This document shows positions 33,243-43,346 of a stretch of DNA of 64,000 nucleotides, piece after piece (position 1 is the first letter of the stretch; every line of letters begins with the position of its first letter). A model generated the notes under the pieces. It was not told the DNA's origin. It made no database searches and was given only the letters and a program-made list of their open reading frames with translations. Location of the stretch: assembly GCA_021396245.1 (NCBI GenBank), contig WNYE01000008.1, positions 186,001 to 250,000 of the forward strand. The letters run 5' to 3'. This DNA comes from Sporothrix humicola. Lineage: Eukaryota; Ascomycota; Sordariomycetes; Ophiostomatales; Ophiostomataceae. A program made the translations under genes and the position numbers.

Positions 33243-35213
33243 CTACACGGCGTCGTCACCGGTGACGTCTTGAGATTGCACACCGCCAGCCGCCTCTCTC
33301 TCCTTGCGCTCTTTGGCCTCCTTCTTCTCCGCTCTGCGCTGCTTCCGAAGTTCATCCACGGCTGCCTGCTCGCGCCGGTACCGAATCCCGTTTCGCATCA
33401 GCAAAAACATGAGCGGCAAAAACACGGCATACAGCAAGCCCAGGAGCACAAACGCCCAGCCAATGCCCAGCTTGTTGATCATGGGCACGATGACGGCACT
33501 AAAGAGCGCACCCAGCAGACACCGCGCCAGGTTGTTGGCAGCCACGGCGGCACCTGCATGGCCGGGGGACACGTCAATCAGCAGCACGCTGGTGGCATTG
33601 TTGAAGCCAATCATGCCGACGCCATAAAAGAAATTGAGCACGCAGGGGATGACGACCGAGACACGCTTCTCGAGGACCCAGCCCCAGCAAAGGATGACCA
33701 CAGTGGCCAGCACGGCGAGCGGGATGCCAACCTCGAGGCGGGCACGCTCAATGGGGAAATCAGCGAGATCGGCCTGGCGAGACTTGTCTACCGGCAGGCC
33801 CAGACGGCGTGCATGGCGACGGTAGTTCCAGTTCATGGTTGGGCCCATGACAAATGCTGTAAGTGCCGATCCTGCAGCCATGGGGATATACATGAGGCCG
33901 ATGACCAGGTCGTTGTAGCCGTAGATCATGGCAAACTGCGAGGGCATGGCCACCGAAATCGAATAGAACCCTGCAAAGATAATGGCATTGTAGCCGACGA
34001 GGATGCCGATCTGCTTTTGGAACAGCATCAGCAAGGACCGAAGTGGGTTCGGGAACTTGATCTTGAGCGGCGGCCGGACTGAGCTGGCCCGCGTTGCTGT
34101 CAGGGCCAATGAGGCACTGTGCTGCAGGCCACCATCGCCATCATCGCTATTGTTGTGGTTACTGCTGCTGTTTGCAGACTCCTTCTTCTGTTTCTGATGC
34201 CGCTTGTGCTGCGCTCTCTTTGACTTCCACTCCTGGAACAACTGCCAAAAGGTGCGGTACATAGGATGAGGCCGGATGGAGCCATCTCCCACAATATTCC
34301 GGCATGTCTCTGGCAAAAAGAGCAGCAGCACCACAAACATGACGGCCGACGAGATGACCAGGAACCAAAAGATGGACCGCCAGCCGAGGTACTGAGAAAG
34401 GACGCCGCCCAAGATTGGACCAACAGTTGGTGCTAGAACAGTGGGCAACACGGTGAAGCCAATATACTGTCCACGCTCTGCGCTCGTCACAATATCGGCG
34501 ACAACGGCTTGGCACAAGGCAATTGTGCTGCTGGAGCCTGCCGACTGAATACAGCGGACGACCAGCAACGACGCATAGTTGTGGCACACAGCCAGGCCCA
34601 CATTGGCCACAATATACACGAAGAAGCAGATCATGTAAGCTGGGCGACGGCCAGCACCATCTGCCAAGCCGCCGACAAACATGGGCGTGATGCCCTGCAG
34701 GATCATGTATGTGGTCATGGTGAGGTTGACCTGTGTTGCTGTAATGTGGAAATCCTCTGCGATGACGTTGAGTGCCGGCAGGTAAATTTGTGCCGTCACA
34801 GGCGAGAAGAAGGCTGCCGCGGATACGGCCAGCACGATCCACCGCTTCTCCCAGACAGTGTAGATGGAATACCGTGCCGGTACGGCCTCGAGAGGTATGC
34901 CATCGTCACCAGCGCCGGGTTCGTTATTTTCGTTTTCATTGTCGCTGCTGTGGATGCTTGCATTCTTCGCATGTTGGGACTCTTCGAGTTTCGACACTGC
35001 GGCAATATCGTCGGCCACAGGCTCCTCGCTGAGCGGCTCTTTCGGCCATGATGATGGAGACTGAAGGCTGCCGGTACCGCCTAGCTCTTTCTCGATAGCT
35101 TCATTGCTGTCGTTGGTGGGCTGGATGGCAAGGAACTCCTTGTTAATGTCGTCGTTAGCTTTCGGAGCATCAGCTTGCGGCTGTTGCGAGGCTTCTGGGG
35201 ATGTTGTTGTCAT
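33243..35213 (-). CDS. MFS drug:H+ antiporter (DHA1, QDR-like)
   Basis: Plasma-membrane proton-coupled exporter of the DHA1 group; yeast relatives Qdr1-3 and Dtr1 export drugs, polyamines or cell-wall precursors. Intronless, 656 residues. A long acidic cytosolic N-terminus (1-122) precedes the first membrane segment (WIVLAVSAAAFFSPVTAQIY). Motif A is GGLADGAGRRPAY (181-193). The antiporter motif C region is TVLAPTVGPILGG (258-270). Six segments are followed by a Lys/His/Ser/Asn-rich central loop (about 311-395), then six more (from GILVGYNAIIFAGFY onward). The C-terminus is a charged coiled-coil-like tail (RREQAAVDELRKQRRAEKKE). It lies between the aldo-keto reductase and the Zn2Cys6 regulator, all on the minus strand, suggesting export of a compound linked to these genes. 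Substrate is not inferable. Confidence 0.88.
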   Translation of the reverse strand: MTTTSPEASQQPQADAPKANDDINKEFLAIQPTNDSNEAIEKELGGTGSLQSPSSWPKEPLSEEPVADDIAAVSKLEESQHAKNASIHSSDNENENNEPGAGDDGIPLEAVPARYSIYTVWEKRWIVLAVSAAAFFSPVTAQIYLPALNVIAEDFHITATQVNLTMTTYMILQGITPMFVGGLADGAGRRPAYMICFFVYIVANVGLAVCHNYASLLVVRCIQSAGSSSTIALCQAVVADIVTSAERGQYIGFTVLPTVLAPTVGPILGGVLSQYLGWRSIFWFLVISSAVMFVVLLLFLPETCRNIVGDGSIRPHPMYRTFWQLFQEWKSKRAQHKRHQKQKKESANSSSNHNNSDDGDGGLQHSASLALTATRASSVRPPLKIKFPNPLRSLLMLFQKQIGILVGYNAIIFAGFYSISVAMPSQFAMIYGYNDLVIGLMYIPMAAGSALTAFVMGPTMNWNYRRHARRLGLPVDKSRQADLADFPIERARLEVGIPLAVLATVVILCWGWVLEKRVSVVIPCVLNFFYGVGMIGFNNATSVLLIDVSPGHAGAAVAANNLARCLLGALFSAVIVPMINKLGIGWAFVLLGLLYAVFLPLMFLLMRNGIRYRREQAAVDELRKQRRAEKKEAKERKEREAAGGVQSQDVTGDDAV

Positions 35214-36612
35214 TGGTAGGGAGGTCGGATGCGGTGAGAGAACGGTGTACAGTGGTTGGGCAATTCGAGTGCCTCTTTTTTAATGGCGTCGTTTTATCGA
35301 TTCATCTGGGTGGAAATTGCTGCAGTTATATTGAAAACAAAGTCGAAAAAGAAACGCTGGCAAGGCTGCAATAATTTGCGCAGTTCCAATTGGCAGTTTG
35401 ATTTGCCCAAGAGTTGTCGAATGTGTAAACGTTATGCTGCCAGTGCCCGTGCCCGAACGTGCATAGTAATTGCTTGTTTTCAGAAAAAAGAAAAAAGAAA
35501 ATCTAGCGCTGCCGATTGCCGGCCCGCTCTTGCGCTGACCAACAGAATAGCGGCCAATACAGACGGTGTGGGGGTCTCCGCATGCCCTGTCAGTGGACAC
35601 TTCCAAGGTCCGCTCGCCTTTGACACCGCTGGAGTAAAAGGCCGAAAGCGAACCCGAGAGTCGAAAAATGTTTAAAGAATGGGATGTACGAAGAAAAAGC
35701 AAAAGCAGCTGCTGTCTTGGGCCTGGCTCAACAAGAATGATTGACAGCCGGCACCGAATTCGGATTGCCAACAAATGGGTATCATGGATGGTTCATTCGT
35801 TACCATTCTGCATCTTGTCTTGCTTCACACTTGCTGAACGGGACAGGATGGAATCATTGTTGACAATCGTGGCCGAGTTTCAAGAACAAACTTTGGTGGG
35901 AGCCTTGATGCACGGCTGAAAGAAGGACGAAAGGAAACATGTCAAAAGCTTGGATGTGGTTGTTTTGCTTGAATCAAGCACCGAAGAACCGAGACTTGTA
36001 AGGCACGGGACCACCTAACATAGGCCGGGTTTTGAAGCGACGATAGCCGTTTTACGCCGCACTCTGATGGTTGGTCGACTCTGCAGTCACAAATGCACTC
36101 GTGGCCTGGCCCAAGTCAACACGTCCTTGACTGCGGTGATTAAGCGTCCGCTATTTCGGCGTTGGCCCGCGACAGCAAACTCCGTTTGATCTCCGCTGCC
36201 GGCCTGGCCCGTGGCCAGCCCTGCTGTCTTGGTCGGGTTGGTGTGTTTTGTCGCTAGAATTGGCCAATTGCGACTATTTTCATGTGACCCTCTAGAATGG
36301 CATCATGTATCTATGGCTATTCATAGTACGTTACCCAATCAGGAAATCTGGGCGAGACTGTTGACAATCAATGGCAGATGACCATCAGAAGCTGCAATCT
36401 GCGATACCGGCTTGCAAGTTTCGAGGTAAAGAATGAAGGTTGGCAAGTCGGTGAGTATGTGAATAGCGAGTTGGAAAAAAAAAGAATTAAAAAAAAGAAA
36501 CAAAAGCAATTGTGTAACATGTTCATGGCGATAAATTGTATCGTGTTCGTAACTTCGTTGCAGCCTCGGCTGCTTGAAACTTCCTTTCTTGCGAGAATCT
36601 CTTGCCTCGTAT
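35214..36612. other. Intergenic region between MFS gene start and end of Zn2Cys6 gene
   Basis: About 1.4 kb. The left part is the MFS promoter; the right part is the 3' side of the regulator gene. Ordinary composition, with an A-run near 36476-36500. No gene is supported. Confidence 0.5.
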
Positions 36613-39144
36613 TCACCACCGAAGGCCGGATATCTGTGGCAATTCAAGGCTAGATGTATCCATGGCCATTCTCCCTTCACTTCGCTTCCCAGTGTCATTC
36701 TGGAGACTGCGGAATGGCAGGCCCAGCTTCAACATAAGCTCTCGCGGTATCCTTGTCTGCTCAGCCGATGCTCCTTCCGGGAGCGTCAGAAGCAAAGAGA
36801 CACTCTCCTGGCCATGGCCTGGACCACGATGGAATCCACTAGGAGATACTCGAGCATTCGACAGTTCATGATAAAATGGCAAAAGCTCGGCGTGGAAGTC
36901 TCTTGCAATGTCGTCGGCCACGCTGTTGCAGGCAAGAACCTTGAGGCACACCTCGGCTCTGCTCAGGTCGTCTTGCCATGTATCTCGGTGACAACCGTGG
37001 GCTTGTTTCTGTGCGATAATATGGAGCAGAACAATGCACGTCGCGTACGCTTGAAGTCTGTAGTTGGACAAGTCAGCAATATTCAATGGATCTAGAACCC
37101 GATACCAGGGAAAAGACGTACATCACGATCCAGCATCGCCTAGACATGGCGTTTTCCTGGAGCAAGACCGAGCAAATTCCTGCCGATGCCCTGGCTGCAT
37201 CGATGCCTTGCTTCAAAAGGCCAATCGGGATGGCTTCGGGGCCATCGCCCAAAAATTGCTGATTGCTTTGCTGGATGAATGCATAGCTGTATTGCGACGC
37301 CATGCGACGATAGATGAGAAGCGTAGCACCCATATACAGGAGATGAAGATGGAATGCGGACCGCATGACATCTGGTGGAAGTGTGTCGTTCTGTTCAAGA
37401 TTGTGGAGGTAGAGGCTCGGCGGGAGCTTGTCATACCAGCTCTGCAGGTCTCGTGTCACGGATTCGAACGAGAGTACGGTGATCTTCTTAAACGTGAGGT
37501 GCACACGTAGGATTTCAACCTTGAGAATAGAGATTTTGGCGGACTCGGTTTGTATGGCTAAGCGTGTCAGTAATTTAGTCGTGAATATTTTAAGGAGGAC
37601 CAGAAACCTACTCTCCCTGATGTCGGTTGACGCATCAAAGTCTAAAATTGTTGGCTGTGTAATTGCGTTAGGTTGGTGGCCACAAGATTTTAAGGTGATA
37701 AGGTCGGTTCTTACAGCAGTCTTTTCGAACTCGACATCCTGGCCTGTCACTGAGCACATTGCAAACGAGAGCCAGCTACAAGGCGAAGTTAGTTGCGCCG
37801 TAAAAAGCCGATACACACACTGATGTCGCAGATCACAACTTACCATGACATGAAAACGAGCGTCCGCCATACATGGCGGTGCCTTGCCCAATCCAATGAA
37901 GTCATTGTTGAGTCTCGTGGGCTTTTGTTTCCGAGTCTACTGGTCTTGCACAGTCGTAGCCCGGTCCCTTGGTCTTGTTAGTACTCAAAGTTTGGGTTTT
38001 TGCAAATAAAGAGTCGAATGGAACAAACCAATCCAAATGAGCGCCATGGTATTCCTGCTCATTATGTTGTACATGGCGAGCAGTGCTGCCAGTTTTGTCG
38101 CTAGGAACGGGGACTTGTCAAGAGTCAACTCAAAGTGCTGCTTTGCTATGTCGTAGACTGCGTTGCTTGTAAACCGATCGACGGTGCGCGATGAAAATCG
38201 CATGCCTACAGCAACAACGGCTGCAAGACATGACATGGCCACTTTTTTCTCATCCGAGTTGACGGGTGCCGCAGAAGCTCCGAAGACAATGTCGAAGAAC
38301 CTCCCCGTCTCATCCTGGAAAAGTACGTGAAAGAGAGGCCCAAGATTTTCATAGAAATCGGAGACAGCCCGCTTTGTGGTGCCGTAGTCTGGAAAGACAA
38401 GCTCAACGGCGACGGGTACAATCGGTGTCTGGGTGTCGTTGTTGAGGAGGCGATCAACACTCTGCCGCGGGCTTGTGTTGCGACTTTGATCGGCACCAGA
38501 AGCCAGACCATTACCACTGCTTAGACCGGGGCTCACACGCGGGCTAGCTAGAGGGCTTGTTTGTTGCGTATTTGCGGAAGTCGCTGTCGATGAGGCAGGG
38601 TCAGAGTTCAACACATTGGCGACAGACAACGGGCTGCCACTGCCCTCTTCCCGTACCATGGCGACAGGGTCATCGATTGAGCGGAGCCGTTGTAAAAGGC
38701 GCTCCGTCTCGGAAGGACTGGCAGAACGAAGTGAAGTAAAAACCGTTTCAAAGGCTGCCAACCGTGCACGCATAGCTGCTTGACGTGACTGGCCAGCTTC
38801 ACCCTCGTAGCCACATGGCCGATCTCGATCGATGCAGTGTCCGCAGCGGGGCCGGCCACCGTCGCACTGGGTTAAGTGGACGGGGTGTTAGTAAATGATC
38901 GAGATCTCCAATGTCAGATTTAGGAATTTTAATCAGAAGGAAAGAAACCAACCTTTGCCTTCATCTGTCTGCACATCTGACATGCCTGGGCAACACTGCG
39001 TATGCGCTTCAAGAGCTTTCTTTGGTTCGCCACCGGGGACGCATTGGAACCACTGTCGTCGGCGCCTTCGTCGGCAGATATTTTCGGTGCCCGGCCCGGC
39101 GCCGGTAAAATGACCCGGAACGGGGCCGCTGGATCGCCGCCCAT
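36613..39144 (-). CDS. Zn2Cys6 fungal transcription factor, seven exons
   Basis: Probable nuclear regulator. Exons: 39144-38953, 38866-38029, 37967-37844, 37775-37715, 37654-37612, 37557-37122 and 37057-36613. All introns are GT-AG and phases are consistent, giving 712 residues. The binuclear zinc cluster is complete: Cys55, 58, 65, 72, 75 and 82 (CX2CX6CX6CX2CX6C). Intron 1 lies inside it, between MKAK and CDGGRPRC. The middle homology region runs through FPDYGTTKRAVSDFYENLGP, LAALLAMYNIMSRNTMALIW, RHVWRTLVFMSCWLSFAM, and the helix LPPDVMRSAFHLHLLYMGA. Introns 4 (60 nt) and 5 (54 nt) are multiples of three and lack in-frame stops, so retention would keep the frame. Intron 2 has two acceptors six bases apart (exon start 37973 or 37967), both in phase. 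It sits between the MFS exporter and the PRISE-like reductase and may regulate them. Confidence 0.82.
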
Positions 39145-41983
39145 AGTAAGTGCTGCCGATGAGTAGCCCGTGTTTTTATCGAGCAGTGTACCCTGAGGCC
39201 CAAGAAATGAATGGTGGTGAAAGTAAGCAAGTTCAAGTCAGAAGGATTCAAAATATGGACGAGAAAGTTGACGCAGTCGTGTAAGTGCAGATCAATCAGT
39301 CGATAATGGCGTCAGGAGGCAAAGTTCCTAAGATCCTTGGAACATGAAGAAATAACAGGTTGAGAGAAAAAAAACGAAAGAGTAACAGAGAGTGGGATCG
39401 AACGAGGAGGGAATGTATGCAGTCTTTGACCACTGTCGTCACGATCTGCATCCACCCATGTATGGTAGGACCATGAGGTTCCAGATCATCTCGAGGCGCC
39501 TCTGGCAGCAGTGGAGATCTCCAGGTGCGGGACCAAGCTTCGCGATTTGACAAAGGTAGGGGAGGGCAAAAGGATCAACCGCCAAAAGAAAGATAGAAAA
39601 AAAAGGCAGAAACAGGCAAGGAGATATGCGGAGGCACCCTCAGGAAACACAAATAAACATGACAAGGATAAATAAATAAAAGCAAGCCAGTCCCAAGAAA
39701 GCTCCTAACTCGGTTCACTTCGTCCCTCTAATGCCTCTGATTCGACCTAAGGTCAAGGCCAGGCTCTTGTGGATCTGTGGCTGGCCCTGTTGGCGTGCAT
39801 CTCCCGACGAGATGGTGCCTCGTTTAGACGCCTTGTGAGCAGGCATCGAGATGTGTGAGAATGTATGTGCCCTGTCTCGCCTGCCTCTAACACATGGCCG
39901 GCGTGGGTCGCTGTCTCTTACATGCAGATTCTCCTGGCCTGGAACCTTTTGCTGGGGTAGCGAAGCGACGACTGGCAAGGCATGGTTGGCCGGCTTGGCA
40001 TTATTGCTCTTTTTGGCGCTGTAATACTCGGTGCGGGAGAGTGTGTGGGTGCGGGCACTTGGGTGTGTTAGTGTGGAAAATGTAGAACGCTGTCTTCGGG
40101 CGAGACAAGCGACACAAGATGCGGGCTGACGGCGTGGAAAACGGAGTGACAGACCTAACACGAGAGGCTGCAAATGTGGAAAATGTCATGTGTCGAGAAA
40201 CTTGAAGATTCGAGAAAGGGGGGATTTGGCTTCTCCAGCGGATTGAGCATAGGGAAGGCCCAGGATCTGGCCCCAAAGAGCAGGTCCACAATCGCTCCTT
40301 CCCTGCATGCCACGCGACGCTGGGAGCTTGGATCTCACCAGGAGAGAGGAAAGGGAAAAGCGCAGGAGGGAGGGAGCGATGGAGCGATGTAAGTGCAGTG
40401 CACCAAAAAACGCAGGTGGTCTGGGCTCTCAAAATGGAAGGGCCCAGGCCTCTCAGGCGACCGCCGCTTGTTCCGTGCGCTGTGAGTGGATGCAGGCTTA
40501 AGCATACGATTTTGGTGCATCCAGCCAATGATTGGGTTTGCTCAGCATGCAAATTCTCAATCGGCAACTTTTTGCCAGGTCGTGTCAGTCGTGCAGTCGT
40601 AACCGCACTCTTTTGTTGCTCATGATATTTACACGACAAAGATGCCGGTTCCTCTTTCCATGAAGAGGAAGTATTTGAGTGATTGCTCCTTCCTTCATAT
40701 TCGTTCCTGCTCCCATGAGAGTGAGTCGGTCTTGCCTTTTTACGCATGGTTTGCTCACATGACACTAACTGAAAACTGGCACCGTAAACTACGAAAATAT
40801 TCGCCCTGAAACCCCGTCCAATATTTTCCTCTCTCAACCACAAACATTTCCCGTGGGTCTAGATCGACGGCCATGACCGAACCCACACTTCAAGCCCATC
40901 CGAAGTCCAGATCGCTGGTGGCGCTTTTATTTCCCGTTTCTACAATGCCCTCGCCAGAATTGGATTAAGCACTTAAACACTTTTCTTTTTCCTCGCGTGC
41001 ATTTCGGCTGCCATTTGTTTCATCCCTTCTCTCTTCTCTTGGGTCCCTTTTTGCTTTTTAAGAGTTATCAGCTACTTATCGACTTGCAGTAAGCCAGACC
41101 TCGTCTCGCTCCTCATTCGCCGAATTCCGATGCTTTTCTTGCAGGCTGCTCTTCTCTGATTTGCGCTGCCGTCTCGAGTCTTCCCCGACTTTTAGACTCT
41201 GCGGTCCAACGTTCTAGACCACCCATGCTGGGTTACCTTACCCTGCTTATGTGTTTGCTGGTCAGCTTTCTTGGCCTCGTCCCTGCATATTTCAATCCTT
41301 GACTCTCACCGCCGCGGAGCATTCGTTACGAGAATAGCCAGCAAGCCCGGTTGTTTGGAACAGCCACCCCAAGATTTTGAAGGCTTTAGATGCGTCGTCT
41401 TTCCACTGCCACATGGCACATGGCCTCTGCGTGCGTGCTCGCAGGAAGAAAGGCCGGTCTGGACCATCCTCAGTGGGCTCGTCTGATACGATTGCTCGGT
41501 TTCTCAGTCGTGCCAGCTAATGCAATGCAGCTTCTCAGCGAATCCGCGTGCCGCCCGGTGTTTGCTCCGTGGTTCGATCATTTGTCAGTTGCGGTCGAGT
41601 GACTACAGAGTGACTGCATCGATAATCTTGTGCAAGGGCTGGTGGACATGAGCTGAGGAGAGACCTGTTTGTCGGTGTTTTGTGTGCACGCTGCTACTCA
41701 ATTATCGCGTGGTTGACGATCCTCGCATGTAGCCAGTCACTGCTCGAGGTATATCCTCCGTGGCCTTCACGGGCCGGTGGTTCCGTGGAGAAGCAGACGG
41801 CAGCAAGCACAACATCGATACTGGGCATCGTACATCACCCATTGGCTAACAAATGATAGTGTCTTTTACGCACATCCATACGCATATACTTCTGTTGCCC
41901 AGTGAATGCAGAGAAAATGATGGCTTCATTCGTTTTATTTTTCTATTTAATTCGCCGAATTGAATCGACAGTCACCGTTCCGT
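39145..41983. other. Intergenic region upstream of the Zn2Cys6 gene
   Basis: About 2.8 kb. The left part is the regulator promoter. From about 40970 to 41220 the plus strand is CT-rich like a leader, but no recognisable gene follows. A 25-codon hydrophobic ATG frame lies at 41225-41302. The right end is the 3' side of the PRISE-like gene. No gene is supported. Confidence 0.45.
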
Positions 41984-43177
41984 CTACTTGAACTCGCTAG
42001 GCAGAATCTTGGCCGCCCGCATGTGGTCAAACACGCGGCCCCATGCCTTTGTTGTGTCGCGCTCCTCCGTGAAACCGGCGACATCGTACATCTTAGTCAT
42101 GTCGTACTGACGGTCCTGGTCGAACTGCGTGATCAAGAAGTACTCGAAGCCCGGGTGGATGCGCGGGTTGTCGGCGTGGCCCGACTGCAGGCCGTACTTG
42201 GTCTCCATGCCGTTCCACACATCGATGTTCTGGCGGATGTACGTGCGCACCTCAATCGGGTTGTCCTCGGGTTTCTTGACGCCCTTGAGGCCAAAGTACG
42301 CGCACAGATCCGGCCAGCGGGTCTCCCACGTGCGCGGCGTGCGCTCGTCAGCCACGTTGAACGACTCGCCCTTTGTGAAACGGTACTTGTCCGACAGCTG
42401 GACGTGTAGGGTTTGGCGCGCGATCATCTCGGCGCTCGAATCGATGCTCTTGGTAACCCAGCTCTTGGCCGTGCCGGGGAAGGGGCACTCGGCGCCTGCG
42501 CCGTTGATTTCGCGGTACAGGCTGAGGAAGAAGCCAATGGATGCGCCGAGCGAGAAGAAGTTATGGTTGGGCACGAAGCCGATGATAATATCGGGGCGAG
42601 TGTCGATCCAGCCCCACTTCTTGTCCTTGGAGTACTCCCGGATGAAGTCCATCTGCGGTAGGTAGAAGAGGCCCTCGTTGTAAGGCGCTTCAAGGAAGGC
42701 AAGGTCCTCGGCGAAGGGCGGCACGAAGCGCTTGGGGCGGTTCTCGAGCAGGTGGCAGCCGTAGTGCTTGGCGCCGGTCTGCAGGACGACGGTCTCGAGG
42801 TTAGGGCACAGACGGTCGGTGGCGATGACAGCGCGCTTGAACATCTCAGTGTTCTCGGTGTTCTGGACCTTGTCGTCGGTGTTAGCCTTGTAGGCAAAGA
42901 ACAGGTGGTCGGTGACTTTGTCGAGGTTGGGGATCCTCTCCTGCATGGTCTTCTCGAGGTCCTCCTGCGAACCCTGGAGCAGGTCGATGCCGGAGACAAT
43001 GGTCAGACGGTCATCCTTGGGCCAGCATGACTGATCGAGGCTCAGGGGACGGTTGGTCAGGGCGATGACGCCGCCAAAGGTGCCCTTCTTGGGGTAGTCG
43101 TTGAGAACCTCGTTGACAAAGGCCCAGCCAGTGACGCCGCTGGCGCCAAAGACGAGGGCGTACTTGGGTGCCGCCAT
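41984..43177 (-). CDS. PRISE-like NAD(P)-dependent reductase (extended/atypical SDR)
   Basis: Member of the short-chain dehydrogenase group related to plant progesterone 5-beta-reductase/iridoid synthase and to fungal SirQ-like tailoring enzymes. These reduce activated C=C bonds of enones. Intronless, 397 residues from ATG 43177 (the frame continues upstream but without an ATG). The nucleotide-binding motif is GASGVTGW (11-18) and the cofactor-selecting strand end is TNRPL (41-45). The catalytic-region motif is QTGAKHYG with Lys137, and LFYLPQMDF (about 170-178) is where the partner Tyr is expected. RPDIIIGFVPNHNFF fits the substrate pocket and FNVADERTPRTW the C-terminal part. A TATA-like word lies about 160 bases upstream. 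It is the last of the four minus-strand genes that include a regulator and an exporter. Substrate unknown. Confidence 0.85.
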   Translation of the reverse strand: MAAPKYALVFGASGVTGWAFVNEVLNDYPKKGTFGGVIALTNRPLSLDQSCWPKDDRLTIVSGIDLLQGSQEDLEKTMQERIPNLDKVTDHLFFAYKANTDDKVQNTENTEMFKRAVIATDRLCPNLETVVLQTGAKHYGCHLLENRPKRFVPPFAEDLAFLEAPYNEGLFYLPQMDFIREYSKDKKWGWIDTRPDIIIGFVPNHNFFSLGASIGFFLSLYREINGAGAECPFPGTAKSWVTKSIDSSAEMIARQTLHVQLSDKYRFTKGESFNVADERTPRTWETRWPDLCAYFGLKGVKKPEDNPIEVRTYIRQNIDVWNGMETKYGLQSGHADNPRIHPGFEYFLITQFDQDRQYDMTKMYDVAGFTEERDTTKAWGRVFDHMRAAKILPSEFK

Positions 43178-43336
43178 TTTGTGAAGATGTGTGTGGACGT
43201 GTAGATTGTCAAGTGCTGTCTTGTATCTTTCTTCGTCTTCGATCGTCTTTTCTGGTTGTGTCTTCTCTAACTGGGTATCAAAATTGCAAAACAAGCAATT
43301 CTAGATGATGCACAGGGAGGGGGGAGAGCAGTTCCC

Positions 43337-43346
43337 TCTTTATAAC
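43337..43346 (-). promoter_or_regulatory. TATA-like element of the PRISE-like gene
   Basis: The minus strand reads TTATAAAG about 160 bases before the ATG at 43177, a plausible distance for a fungal inducible promoter. Confidence 0.35.

Noticed and set aside
39385..39415. GTTCGATCC (minus strand) like a tRNA B-box
   Set aside because: No pairing T-stem and no anticodon arm at the right distance.
39715..40843. Overlapping minus-strand frames upstream of the Zn2Cys6 gene
   Set aside because: Start codons are mostly non-ATG, translations lack domain order, and no splice model improves them.
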